DNA of 64,000 nt from Oncomelania hupensis (Eukaryota > Mollusca > Gastropoda > Littorinimorpha > Pomatiopsidae), in the NCBI GenBank assembly GCA_036898135.1, contig CM072522.1:27830263-27894262 (forward strand), in the 5' to 3' direction. Below, in pieces: positions 31,671-43,468 of the stretch. The position numbers were made by a program, and so were the translations under genes. The notes under the pieces were generated by a model that was not told where the DNA came from, made no database searches, and worked only from the letters and a program-made list of their open reading frames with translations. Position 1 is the first letter of the stretch. Each line of letters begins with the position of its first letter.

Positions 31671-31758
31671 TCTCTCTCTCTCTCTCTCTCCGAAGAAGAA
31701 GAAGAAGAAGAAGAAGAAGAAGAAGAAGAAGAAGAAGAAGAAGAAGAAGAAGAAGAAA
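31671..31758. repeat. (TC)n then (GAA)n microsatellites
   Basis: TC tract 31671-31691, immediately followed by GAA tract 31692-31758. Confidence 0.95.
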
Positions 31759-32189
31759 GCTCCCCCACCCCCTCTCCCACCACCACCACTAACAAAAAAA
31801 CAATAACAACAACAACAACAAAAGTGAAAACTGAAAGAAAATGGGCACTAACTTACGTCCATAGTCCAATCCACGTTACAAAGCCACCATCCCACGCAAC
31901 AGGCAGTTTGAAAATTGAATGTGACAAGAACATTGAGCACCCCCCTCAAGTCTGTTTCTGTTGCTCGTGTTGTTTGAGCCTACCTAGCTACATAATCTGG
32001 CCACTAATCTTTGGAAAAGTTGGTTCAGCTGGCGGACAATAAAAAATAATTTGGCAGGCGAGTCATTTATTTGATAACCGATCCACCTCCTGTTGACGCA
32101 ACGCATAAAAAGAGAATGGCCGCGACTCGCGTGGTGGCAGTTGGAAGCGTTTTATCATTTGAAACGCGATAGCGGACATGCATTAGCAG
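31759..32189. other. no recognisable gene
   Basis: Short (ACA)n stretch near 31800-31820. Otherwise unremarkable sequence with no coding signal. Confidence 0.4.
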
Positions 32190-32262
32190 TTGTTGCTATT
32201 GTTGTTGTTGTTATTGTTGTTGTTGTTGTTATTGTTGTTGTTTGTGTTTGTGTGTATATGTG
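32190..32262. repeat. (TTG)n microsatellite
   Basis: Imperfect TTG/ATTG repeats grading into a short TG tract. Confidence 0.9.
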
Positions 32263-32284
32263 TGTGAGTGTGTGTGAAATTGTA

Positions 32285-32527
32285 GAAACGCCGTTATTTT
32301 GACACTTGAAACTAACTCTACGTACGTTCTTGGAAAGGTCCCGTTATTTTGACGTCAAAACAGTGTTCCGTTAGGGTTAGGGCTGTGTTAGGCTTAGGGT
32401 AAGGGTTAGGGATAGAGTTAGAGTTAGGTTTAGAGTTAACTTTTAAAAAAAAGGATATTTGTGGGTTTTTAAAAAAATCAAAACAATGTACGTGGCGCTT
32501 CATGCAGGCCATAACAATGGCGTTTTT
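32285..32527. mobile_element. MITE-like element with telomere-like core, copy 1
   Basis: Ends are gaaacgccgttatttt and, reverse complemented, aaaaacgccattgttat, an imperfect inverted repeat. The core (32369-32436) is degenerate TTAGGG/TTAGAG repeat. The left arm shares acg.cgttattttgac, tacgttcttgga and ccgttaggg, in order, with the minus-strand reading of 58220-58427. Non-coding. Confidence 0.6.
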
Positions 32528-32580
32528 ACATGCTTGTATGTGTGTGTGTGCGTGTGTGTGTGCATTTTGTGTTTAGTTAC

Positions 32581-32668
32581 GTGAGAGAGAGAGAGAAAAA
32601 AAAAGAGAGAGTATATGTGTATGTTTGCGTGTGTATGTGTATGTGTGTGCGAGATGGAGAGAGATAGT

Positions 32669-32755
<87 letters not shown>
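32581..32755. repeat. (GA)n microsatellite with GT interruptions
   Basis: Purine-rich GA tract, longest run 32677-32754. Confidence 0.95.
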
Positions 32756-32757
<2 letters not shown>

Positions 32758-33017
32758 GAACAACCACAAGGCATGCCCAGCTACATCAATGTAATTGTGA
32801 TGGTAAAAGATGTCTACAGTGCATAATAATGATAACTGGTGGGAAGAAGAAGCGCAGTGGAGAGGTAATGGAGGGGGCGAACGTAGACGAGGGGAGGTTG
32901 AGGGTTGGTGGGGATGGAGAGGAGAGAATGAGAGGCACAACAAACAACTACCGATTGAGTGCAGGGAAGAAGTGTTTTTTCTCTTTTTTTTCTCTTTACA
33001 AAAGAAAAAACTATAAA

Positions 33018-33019
<2 letters not shown>

Positions 33020-33080
<61 letters not shown>

Positions 33081-33097
33081 TAATAATAATAATAAGA

Positions 33098-33173
<76 letters not shown>
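33020..33173. repeat. (AAT)n microsatellite
   Basis: About 50 AAT units with two interruptions (near 33075 and 33096). Confidence 0.95.
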
Positions 33174-33175
<2 letters not shown>

Positions 33176-33257
33176 GCTATAGTCTACACACGCTTTCACC
33201 TAAATCACCAATCAGGCTCAAAACAAGGCAGTCTGCACCAACATACACGCTCGCTTA

Positions 33258-33303
33258 TCTCTCTCTCTCTCTCTCATACTACACACACACACACACACAC
33301 ACA
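33258..33303. repeat. (TC)n and (AC)n microsatellites
   Basis: Short TC run then AC run. Confidence 0.9.
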
Positions 33304-33489
33304 TCTATCATTTAAACAGGCAGGGAAGATCGCTATTAATAGAAGACGAAAAATAATTGTCGAATGTCATTGTTGAAATGTTAGAATGACTGCATGCAAT
33401 ACCATCGAATGCTTCCAAAGACTGTGATCCCCCAAACCCAATAATGTTAGGTCGTGCGTATTTCTGTGCCACCGGCGTTGCTTGGCAAC

Positions 33490-34265
33490 CAGATTGTTTA
33501 TAGCTGGCAATATAAATCCAGAGATTGTAAAACAAGATTATTAATAAACCTCGGTAAACAGATAACAGTGAATGAAAAACAGAAAAACATTTTTTATTTC
33601 GTCTTAAAGCTATCAAACGGATTAAAAAAAGACTTTGAAACTAGAATAATAATCAAATCTTCGTAAATGGGTTAGCGGCATTTGGGAAAAAAAACTATGA
33701 CTAGGTAAAGGATCCCTCCTCCCCTCCCCCTCCCCCCACCACACTCCACTCTCCTCCCGTCGCCCATCTTATTCTCTGCCCCTTACCCCTAACACCCACG
33801 CCACTTCCACTGCCCTTCTTCAACACCCACCCATTCGCACCTTTTACAAGTTACATCATTATTAAAATACCGTGGGCTTTATTCATATTCAAAAGCAGGA
33901 CTACTAATACATCTCAGTAGACAATGTAAAGTGATTGAATAAGGTGTTAAATGTAGGTATAGCGTGTAAAAACGAAACAAAAGATTGTAACACAAAAGTA
34001 TTAATAGATCTCGGCAGTCAGACTACAATGGTCCAATAGGCATAGCTGGCAAAAGGATTCAAAAGACTTTGAAACAAGACTATACAAAATTATTTAGTAT
34101 TTTTATTTTTAAAAAAACAACGACCTTGGTAGACGGATTAGAGTGATTGAAAAACGTTTTATAGGTATAGCTGGCAAACAGATTCCAAAGATAGTAAATG
34201 AAAACGATACCATTCATATCTCAGTAGGAAGTAAGATTGAAAATAAAACTCTGATAGCTGGTAGA
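33490..34265. repeat. degenerate ~90-130-bp tandem repeat
   Basis: The phrase tatagctggcaaacagattc...aaagattgtaaaacaagactattaata...ctcggtagacagatta recurs in decayed form at about 33499, 33955, 34045, 34163 and 34250. An old satellite-like array with a C-rich interruption at 33715-33840. Confidence 0.5.
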
Positions 34266-34274
34266 ACGGTTGAT

Positions 34275-34275
<1 letters not shown>

Positions 34276-34356
<81 letters not shown>
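34276..34356. repeat. (GA)n microsatellite
   Basis: Perfect GA run of about 40 units. Confidence 0.95.
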
Positions 34357-34358
<2 letters not shown>

Positions 34359-34567
34359 GGGCCAATAAAATGTTACCACTGTTTAATCGTAAATAAGTTT
34401 TTTTTTACTGAGTACGTTTTTGAAAATTGTATTCACAAAAATGTCCAAATTATCATTTGATACCAAACATAATCAATGTTTTCACTGGATTTCCTCAAAC
34501 AATTCTTTCCTGGAGATGGGCTTATCTCAGACAACTCATGACCTGCCTACTCCCCTGATCTTTCTTC

Positions 34568-35201
34568 CGCATCCTCTTCTCTTTCCCCACTATATATATA
34601 TCTCTCTCTCCCATCCTCTTCTCTTTCCCCACTATATATATATCTCTCTCTCCCATCCTCTTCTCTTTCCCCACTATATATATATCTCTCTCTCCCATCC
34701 TCTTCTCTTTCCCCACTATATATATATCTCTCTCTCCCATCCTCTTCTCTTTCCCCACTATATATATATCTCTCTCTCTCCCATCCTCTTCTCTTTCCCC
34801 ACTATAAATCGCTCTCCCATCCTCTTCTCTTTCCCCACTATATATCTCTCTCTCCCATCCTCTTCTCTTTCCCCACTATACATATATATATCTCTCTCCC
34901 ATCCACTTCTCTTTCCCCACTATATATCTCTCTCCCATCCTCTTCTCTTTCCCCACTATATATCTCTCTCTCCCATCCTCTTCTCTTTCCCCACTATACA
35001 TATATATATATCTCTCTCTCCCATTCTCTTCTCTTTCCCCACTATATATATATCTCTCTCCCATCCTCTTCTCTTTCCCCACTATATATCTTTCTCTCCC
35101 ATCCTCTACTCTTTCCCCACTATATATATCTCTCCCATCCTCTTCTCTTTCCCCACTATATATCTCTCTCCCTCATCCTCTTCTCTTTCCCCACTATATA
35201 T
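34568..35201. repeat. ~36-42-bp pyrimidine-rich minisatellite
   Basis: About 16 units of ccatcctcttctctttcccc + actatata(ta)n + (tc)n. Length varies because each unit contains its own TA and TC microsatellite. A long open frame here is an artefact of the repeat. Confidence 0.9.
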
Positions 35202-35203
35202 AT

Positions 35204-35267
<64 letters not shown>

Positions 35268-35269
35268 AT
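35202..35269. repeat. perfect 68-bp palindrome around (TA)n
   Basis: The TA run is capped by atggga on the left and tcccat on the right, so the whole tract is its own reverse complement and could extrude a cruciform. Confidence 0.85.
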
Positions 35270-35284
35270 CTTCTTTTTCCCCTC

Positions 35285-35289
35285 TATCC

Positions 35290-35330
<41 letters not shown>

Positions 35331-35583
35331 CCCACCTCTGTGTCTGTCTGTCTATCTCTCCCCCACCTCTGTGTCTGTCTCTCCTCCCCACCTCTATCTC
35401 TCTCTCTCTCTTTCTCCACATCTTTGTCTGTCTATCTCTCCCCCACTTCTGTCTATCTCTGTCGGTCTCTCTCTCTCTCCACCTCTGTGTCTATCTCTCC
35501 CCAACCTCTGTCTGTCTCTGTCGGTCTATCTCTCTCCGCCTCTGTGTCTGTCTATCTCTACCCCACCTCTATCTGTCTCTGTT

Positions 35584-35637
<54 letters not shown>

Positions 35638-35800
35638 CCTCTGTGTGTCTATCCCCCACCTCTGTCGGTCTCTCTCTCTCTCGCTCTATCTCTCCACCTC
35701 TGTGTCTGTCTATCTCTCCCCCACCTCTGTCTGTCTCTCCCCCCACCTCTGTCTGTTTCTGTCGGTCTCTCTCTCTCTCTCTTCCTCTCTCTCTGTGCAT
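35285..35800. repeat. CT-rich minisatellite
   Basis: Irregular units of (tc)n + ccacctctgtgtctgtct. Non-coding despite long open frames. Confidence 0.85.
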
Positions 35801-37033
35801 GTGTATTCCCTGTATTGCCAATGTGCTGTTCTTACGCCAAGCCAGGCAACCTTATCAGGAAATCAAACACAACGATATGATGACGGCGTCCAAATGTCTG
35901 CACAAAGCGCTTTCCAAGCGATAACTAAGTATCCATTTGGGAGAAGGGGAAGGGGGTGGGATGGAAGGTGTGAGGAGGGGTAGGGGGGGGGGGGGTCAAT
36001 CACAAAACGAAATCGCACCGAAACACCAGCGGAGCGGAAGTTCAAATGATGTTGGTGTTGTTGTATTTCTCTTACCCTTTAGGCAATCACAAAGCGATAT
36101 CGCACCGAAACCGAACTTGAAACGCCAGCGGCACGGAAGTTCAAACGATCGTGTGATATATTGTTTTGTTTTTCTTGTTGTTGTTGTTGTTTTTATTAAT
36201 TAATTAATTAATGTATTTATTTATTTATTATTATTGTTTTAGGGTAAAAGATAAGGGTTATGCGGAAACACATGGGCAGAAAGGCAGTTCGTCAAGACTG
36301 GACAACAGGATCTACATAACTCCAGCCACCCAAGGCGCCGACATGCTGCTTGATGCGCGCACTAATGCCCCAGACAACTGAGCCTAAAGTAGAGGGTGTG
36401 GGTGCGTGGAAAGGGAACGCACAGTCACGTAGGCTGGAGGGTTATACCGGTTCCTTCGATCAACGAGAGATGCAAATGGAGGGGAAGTTCAAAGACTTTT
36501 ATTTAAAGAATGTTTTTTTGGAAAGTTGACCTCATGACCCTAAAATGATCCATGCCTTTTCTTCCATCCCACCCCATCCAACAATACCCCCCCCCCACAC
36601 TGCTCTCCATTCTCTCTTCCCCGCCTTCTCCCCCATTTGTGTCCCCCCCCCTCTCCAGTTGTTCTTCACTCGTAGCCTTCAAAGAAAAGCAAGCAAAGCA
36701 TAATAAAGAATAAAAAGTCGGTCTATAATGCAATAATGAGCAAATCTGTAGGCAAGGCACAATGGACCACTTTGCATCTGGGTGGCAGCGAACTTCACCC
36801 GTAGACTAAGGGCTACTGCACACGTACAGTTAGCCAAGGGCTTTCCGCAGCAAGGGAAGAATTGAATGAATGAACACGGAGGTTTAACGCTTACAACCAC
36901 CAATGGCGAAAAGACAGACGGATAATCATCCCAGGGAAGAAGGGACAGGGTCCTAAAGCAACACTGAACCACCAGAGCAATGATACTGCTAAAATGGGCA
37001 GTGAAAATGGTCACTTTTTATTTCGCCCACCAC
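35801..37033. other. no gene recognised; one local duplication
   Basis: A ~50-bp phrase (caatcacaaa.cga.atcgcaccgaaac ... gcggaagttcaaa) occurs at 35998-36050 and again at 36083-36150. Short TTG and ATTA tracts lie at 36175-36240. The remainder to 37033, including the body of the minus-strand SINE below, has no coding signal I can support. Confidence 0.5.
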
Positions 37034-37095
37034 GGTTTTGGAACCTGAGTCATCGGTGTGTCAGTTGAACGCTCTACCCACTGAGCTACGTCGGT
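37034..37095 (-). mobile_element. tRNA-like head of a SINE
   Basis: Minus strand: gtagctcagtgggtagagcg (box A) and aggttccaaaaccg (box B) at tRNA-like spacing. The SINE body probably extends toward 36700. The RP570 copy next door inserted at its 5' edge and duplicated agctacgtcggt. Confidence 0.65.
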
Positions 37096-37668
37096 TACAT
37101 TACATTACATAGTTCTTGCTTTAGGTCCAGCGGACTCTTCCTAGCCAAATCAGGACCGGACAACCCCTGATCCGCATAAAAGATCTGCTGAAACAACCCT
37201 AGTGGTAAAACTGAATACTCTCCACCAGCCAGTCACTTTACAATAAAGACATCCCACGCAGGGGACGCTGAGGCTGTACTCTAATTTATCGAACCCCCGT
37301 TTACAAAAACAAAATAGAATACAAACATCATTATAAAATATCAACAAAACACATACATATAAAATGCCTACATTGCTAAATAATAACATCATAGGAAGCC
37401 CTAATGACCACCTGGCAGAAAGCGTCCAATAATCCCAAGCTGATCCAACAGACCTCACACACAAATAAGGAGTCTTGTCCCGGAAGAGTTTTCAAGAAAA
37501 AAGGTAGGTGACTGGTATAGCGAAGAAGAAGATAGTGTAGCAGATTGATAGAACAGAGCAGGAATGAGAAAGAACAAGAAAGACAGCGAAAGTGGGAATT
37601 TAAAGCACTAAATTTCCAGAAAGTGGGGATACTATTTATACTGAAACCCCCGGCACCCCAACGGGGGA
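37096..37668 (-). mobile_element. RP570 retroposon, full-length copy a
   Basis: 573 bp flanked by a perfect 12-bp duplication, agctacgtcggt (37084-37095 and 37669-37680). Sense strand (minus) starts cccccgttggggtgccgggg, a potential hairpin, with a TATA-like gtataaatag about 25 bp in. It ends ggacctaaagcaa plus a (ATGTA)n tail. A ~60-codon open frame ending SADLLCGSGVVRS recurs in several copies. With no known domain, it is probably incidental. The hallmarks are those of a non-autonomous LINE-mobilised element. Confidence 0.85.
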
Positions 37669-37710
37669 AGCTACGTCGGTGGTACAAAGCATTGATCATC
37701 ATGCAAGCAG

Positions 37711-38629
37711 GGTATACGCTGGGCTCTCGCCTTTTCATGTGGAAGTGACGTTGCGTTCTCTATAATTAGAATAGGTGCGCCAGGGAAAACCCTTCGCGTG
37801 TCTAAAATTAGATTGCTGCTGGGAAACTCAACTCGCGGAAATGCTATAGTAGGCCTAAAGTGCTTCTCCTACGCACCTAAGCAAAGTTGAGTTGTACATT
37901 TATTTTACACGCATGCTGTAATACTGTATTTCCGATTGTTTATATTTATCATTAAAGCAATTATTGTTTTGTTTAATATATAGAAAATTAGCTTATTAAA
38001 TGTATATTTCTCAGAACTCAAAAAAAAATTTGATTGTTTTTTATTTTTATTTTAGATAATTAAATTATGTTCTATTTGTAATAGGTTGATTTATCCTTTT
38101 ATTTTATTTATTTACTTATATTTAATTTTACTTTATTTTTTATTTTTATTCATTTTATCTATTTATTTATTAACGTTTTTATTTATTATTTTTTATTTTG
38201 TGTTTGTCAATGGTAATGTAAACTTGTAATCCATCTCTTGGTGAGGGATATATTATATTCTAATTATAAATTCTATTTACCCAGCATTCTTTATTGGGTC
38301 AAGAATAAAGTGAATTGACTTTTTTAAAAATCCATACATTGATTTTTTTTAAAATTATTGTTTTGATTTATGTTCCACACTGTTTAATAGTAGCATTTCA
38401 TTTTGAGTGTGTCAGTGCAGATGCTGCTGATTGTGTATGTGTGTGTTTGTTTTTAAATGTGTGTGTGTGTTTATTGAATTATAAATTCATTGTTTTGATA
38501 TTTAACGTGAGTGTGTGCATGTTGAGCATTTATAAGCTAGGCTCGTTTGTTTTGTTTCCAGAAGAGCTCTGTGATGTAAAACAAAAACATGGTTAAGTTG
38601 ATTTTTTTAGAACAATCAATGTCTTTATA

Positions 38630-38667
<38 letters not shown>

Positions 38668-41024
38668 TTTAGTGTTTTGTTTTGTTTTTGTTCTTTGGGG
38701 AAAAGGATACTCGTTTCTTTTTATTACAACCAAGCACACGCAACAAGTCAACACACACAAAACACACATAAACAGTGATTAAGTCTACAAAAAAATTAAA
38801 GACACAAGAAGGCTAAGAAAGGTTTACTTTTCATTTTTCTTTGTTTCTTATTTAAATTTTAATTTATTAAATTAATTACGTTCTATAAAATAATTAATTA
38901 AAATTGGTTGTATTATTACTATCAATACACCTGATCATACAGTTTCAAAATTGAAATAAACATGTTAATCAATCAGTGACAGCACAACTCTGATGCATAA
39001 AATGGCAAGGGCCATACTAGTCTCCTACATGAAATGGTGAGGACCATACTAGTCTACTACATGAAATGGCGAGGACCATACCAGTCTACTACATGAAATG
39101 GCGAGGACCATACTAGTCTACTACATGAAATGGTGAGGACCATACTAGTCTACTACATGAAATGGCGAGGACCATACTAGTCTACTACATGAAATGGCGA
39201 GGACCATACTAGTCTACTACATGTAATGGTGAGGACCATACTAGTCTACTACATGAAATGGCGAGGACTATACTAGTCTCCTACATGAAATGGCGAGGAC
39301 CATACTAGTCTACTACATGAAATGGTGAGGACCATACAAGTCTACTACATGAAATGGTGAGGACCATACAGGACTGCTACATGCAATGGTGAGGACCATA
39401 CTAGTCTACTACATAAAATGGTGAGGATCATACTAGTCTACTACATGAAATGGTGAGGACCATACAGGACTGCTACATGAAATGGCGAGGACCATACTAG
39501 TCTACTACATCAAATGGTGAGGACCATACTAGTGTACTACATGAAATGGCGAGGACCATACTAGTGTACTACATGAAATGGCGAGGACCATACAAGTCTA
39601 CTACATGTAATGGTGAGGACCATACTAGTCTCCTACATGGAATGGCGAGGACCATACTAGTGTACTACATGAAATGGTGAGGACCATACAAGTCTACTAC
39701 ATGAAATGGTGAGGACCATATACTTGTCTCCTACATGAAATGGTGAGGACCATACAGGACTGCTACATGAAATGGCGAGGACCATACTAGTCTACTACAT
39801 GAAATGGCGAGGACCATACTAGTCTCCTACATGAAATGGCGAGGACCATACTAGTCTACTACATGAAATGGCAAGGACCATACTAGTCTCCTACATGAAA
39901 TGGTGAGGACCATACTAGTCTACTACATGAAATGGTGAGGACCATACAAGTCTACTACATGCAATGGTAAGGACCATACTAGTCTACTACATGAAATGGC
40001 GAGGACTATACTAGTCTCCTACATGAAATGGCGAGGACCATACTAGTCTACTACATGAAATGGTGAGGACCATACAAGTCTACTACATGAAATGGTAAGG
40101 ACCATACTAGTCTACTACATGAAATGGCGAGGACTATACTAGTCTCCTACATGAAATGGCGAGGACCATACTAGTCTACTACATGATATGGCAAGGACCA
40201 TACAGGACTGCTGCATGAAATGGCGAGGACCATAAAGTCTACTACATGAAATGGCGAGGACCATAAAGTCTACTACAAAAAATGGTGAGGACCATACTAG
40301 TGTACTATATAAATTTGCGAGGACCATTCTAGTCTACTACATAAAATGGCGAGGACTATACAGGACTGCAACATGAGATGGGGAGGACCTAACAGGACGT
40401 CTACAGGCGATAATGAGGACCATACAAGATGCTACATCAGTACATGAGATGGCGAAGACCATATATAGAGTACTGCTGTATGAGATGTCGAGGACCACAC
40501 AGTACTGCTACATGATACCAAAACAGGGTAGCCTAAATAGTCAGTGATGATGAGATTAAAAAAAACAAACAAAAAAAAACAGTAACATTCACAATGAAAA
40601 TTCAAAACAATTCTATTACAGCCTGTTTGTTCTCCCTATATTGATTCAAGTTTTCACAAATGCAAGTGCGAAATCACATGAAGAGAAAGAAAAAACAAAG
40701 GTCAGCAATGTACGAGTATACAATATAGAATGAGTGTAGTGTTAATTCTGAGCAATCTGACAGAAGACTAGCCAAATAAATAACCATAAAACAGTATGTC
40801 AATAGAAGACAAAATGAAAACAACAAATTGATTGTGTGAGGTGACTGACTGTAACTGTTCCATCGTAACTGTTTCCATGGAGATTGTTGACATCAAGTAT
40901 GCCGTATTAGCCGTAAGCGCTGGAAGTCGATATAGGCCTAGCGGGAATTCCCTACACGCGCCGTACTAAATTTAGCTTATGCAACGTCACTTCCACATGA
41001 AAAGGCGAGAGCCCAGTGTATACC
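37711..41024. mobile_element. 3.3-kb non-autonomous TIR transposon (Mutator-like?)
   Basis: The left end reads ggtatacgctgggctctcgc. The right end is its inverse, ggtatacactgggctctcgc. Similarity continues through cttttcatgtggaagtgacg and more weakly for about 100 bp. A 10-bp duplication, atgcaagcag, flanks it exactly (37701-37710, 41025-41034). Duplications of 9-10 bp with long TIRs point to Mutator-like elements; this is inference. There is no transposase inside. The interior is AT-rich (37870-38990) plus a 1.5-kb minisatellite and a short unique 3' part. Confidence 0.75.
38995..40515. repeat. 32-bp minisatellite, ~47 copies, inside the TIR transposon
   Basis: Unit ctacatgaaatggcgaggac + catactagtcta. 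Variants (catacaggactg, tggtgagg) are interspersed, and the last 200 bp decay. Apparent minus-strand frames (SRLYGPRHF-like) are repeat artefacts. Confidence 0.92.
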
Positions 41025-41034
41025 ATGCAAGCAG

Positions 41035-41365
41035 TGGTTCAAAGCTAGTATGCCATGGGCAAAATTGTTTCCTATAACTAAAATGAATTGTGTAGACATA
41101 AAATTAATTGTAAACTTATAAATTAAAAAAAAAACACATTGTGTATAGATAGATAACATGAAAATGATCATTTAAGTTACATTCGTCGTTGAATAGTCTG
41201 GTCATCGTTGCTCTTTGCTGACCAGTGTATACCGGGCCTGAAAGGACTCGACACATTGATTTCCGATGCTTCACTTTCTTTGGCAGTCTCTGCACACACG
41301 GTTGCTTGGTTCCACAGAAAGTCAACTCACACGTTAGAGATTATGGACCGTTCTTACATAGCGCT
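41035..41365. other. possible second TIR end near 41220
   Basis: ccagtgtatacc at about 41220-41231 equals the terminal 12 bp of the 37711-41024 transposon. It may be a relic end of a related element. Otherwise nothing is recognised. Confidence 0.3.
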
Positions 41366-41993
<628 letters not shown>

Positions 41994-42735
41994 TGAGCTC
42001 AGTCGTCTGGGCGTTAGACTAGACGCCCAAAGGTTGCAAGTGGATGGCGCCTCGAGCGGCTTGAGTACATTACATTATTATTGCTTTAGGTCCAGCGGAC
42101 TCTTCCGAGCCAAATCAGGACCGGACAACCCCCGAGTCGCATAAAAGATCTGCCGAAACAGCCCTAGTGGTAAAACCGATAGCTCTCCACCAGCCAGTCA
42201 CTTTACAATAAAGACATCCCACGCAGGGGACGGCTGAGGCTTCACCCCAACTTATCGAACCCCCGTTTACAAAAACAAAATAGAATACAAACTTCATTAT
42301 AAATTATCAACAAAACACATACATATAAAATGCTTACATTGCTAAATAATAACATCATAGGAAGCCCTAGTGACCACCCGGCAGAAAGCGTCCAATATTC
42401 CCAAGCTGATCCAACAGACCTCATACACAAATAAGGAGTCTTGTCCCGGAAGAGTTTTCCAGAAAAAAGGTAGGAGACTGGTCTAGCGAAGAAGACGATA
42501 GTATAGCAGATTGATAGAACAGAGAAGGAATGAGAAAGAGCAAATAAGAAAGACAGTGACAGTGGGAATTTAAAGCACTAAATTTCTAGAAAGTGGGGAT
42601 ACTATTTATACTGAAACCCCCGGCACCCCAACGGGGGTAGCGGCTTGAGTGAGTTAGAGCTTGTATGGGCCAGTGCCTTGGGCAGCCCTGAAGCTGGAAA
42701 AGTGCTCCATAAGAACAATCCAATAAATAAATAAA
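41994..42735 (+). mobile_element. tRNA-derived SINE (same family as 8984), split by RP570 copy b
   Basis: Left half 41994-42066 has gctcagtcgtctgggcgtta and the cggcttgagt body. Right half 42639-42735 continues gagttagagcttgtatgggc to gctggaaaagtgctccataa with an (AATA)n tail. The break falls exactly where the RP570 copy duplicated agcggcttgagt. Confidence 0.75.
42067..42638 (-). mobile_element. RP570 retroposon, full-length copy b
   Basis: 572 bp with a perfect 12-bp duplication, agcggcttgagt (42055-42066, 42639-42650). Same ends and order as copy a. Confidence 0.85.
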
Positions 42736-42749
42736 TAACTACTTTCACT

Positions 42750-43456
42750 ATTTATTTATTTATTTATTTATTGTTGCTTTAGGTCCAGCGGACTCTTCCG
42801 AGCCAAATCAGGACCGGACAACCCCCGATCCGCATAAAAGATCTGCTGAAACAACCCCAGTGGGAAAATTGAATGCCCTCCACCGGCCAGTCACTTTACA
42901 ATAAAGACATCCCACGCGGGGGACGGCTGAGGGTTGACCTCAACTACGCGAACACCCCGGTTACAAAAACAAAATAGAATACAAACATCATTATAAATCA
43001 TCAACCAAACACATACATATAAAATGCCTATAGTGCTAAATAGTACATTCATAGGAAGCCCTAGTGACCACCCGGCAGAAAGCGTCCAACACTCCCAAGC
43101 TGATCCAACAGACCTCATACACAAACAAGGAGTCTTGTCCAGGAAGAGTTTTCAAGAAAAAAGGTAGGTCATTGATCTAGCGAAGAAGAAGAGAGTATAG
43201 CAGAGTGAAGGACAGAGCAAGAATAGGAAAGAGTAAATGAGAAAGACAGCGACAGTGGGAATTTAAAGCACTAAATTTCCATAAAGTGGGGATACTATTT
43301 ATACTGAAAACCCCCGGCACTCCAACGGGGGTACTGTTGCCGCAGTGAAGCGTCTTGCCTATAAAGGAAAGACAGGTTTTCAACTGTGGCTTTCACTGTT
43401 CCCTTTATAGGTTTGAACAATCTACAGTGGCAAGATTGCTCATGACCCCAAGGGGT
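42750..43456 (-). mobile_element. RP570 retroposon, copy c with 5' extension
   Basis: Flanked by a perfect 12-bp duplication, actactttcact (42738-42749, 43457-43468). The tail is (AATA)n. On the sense strand it starts about 125 bp further upstream than copies a and b. That extension contains ctataaagg ... cctttatag, a strong foldback. Either this is the true full-length 5' end or a second short element is fused. Confidence 0.8.
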
Positions 43457-43468
43457 ACTACTTTCACT

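Noticed and set aside
32369..32436. True interstitial telomere from a chromosome fusion
   Set aside because: Short and degenerate, lies inside an element with inverted ends, and is shared with a second locus at 58220-58427.
34420..35924. Long open frames of several hundred codons
   Set aside because: They are translations of the TA/TC minisatellite and CT-rich tracts, with repetitive LSLSLS/HYIYIS peptides and no domain.
37084..37095. Functional tRNA gene on the minus strand at 37034-37095
   Set aside because: Boxes A and B are present but acceptor-stem pairing is not evident and the head continues into a SINE-like body.
39000..40515. Possible CRISPR array (32-bp repeats)
   Set aside because: The repeats are contiguous with no unique spacers, and the setting is eukaryotic. 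It is a minisatellite.
42115..42297. Conserved small protein in RP570 copies (ending VVRS)
   Set aside because: The frame recurs because the DNA recurs. Start positions and N-termini differ between copies and no domain or codon-level conservation is evident.
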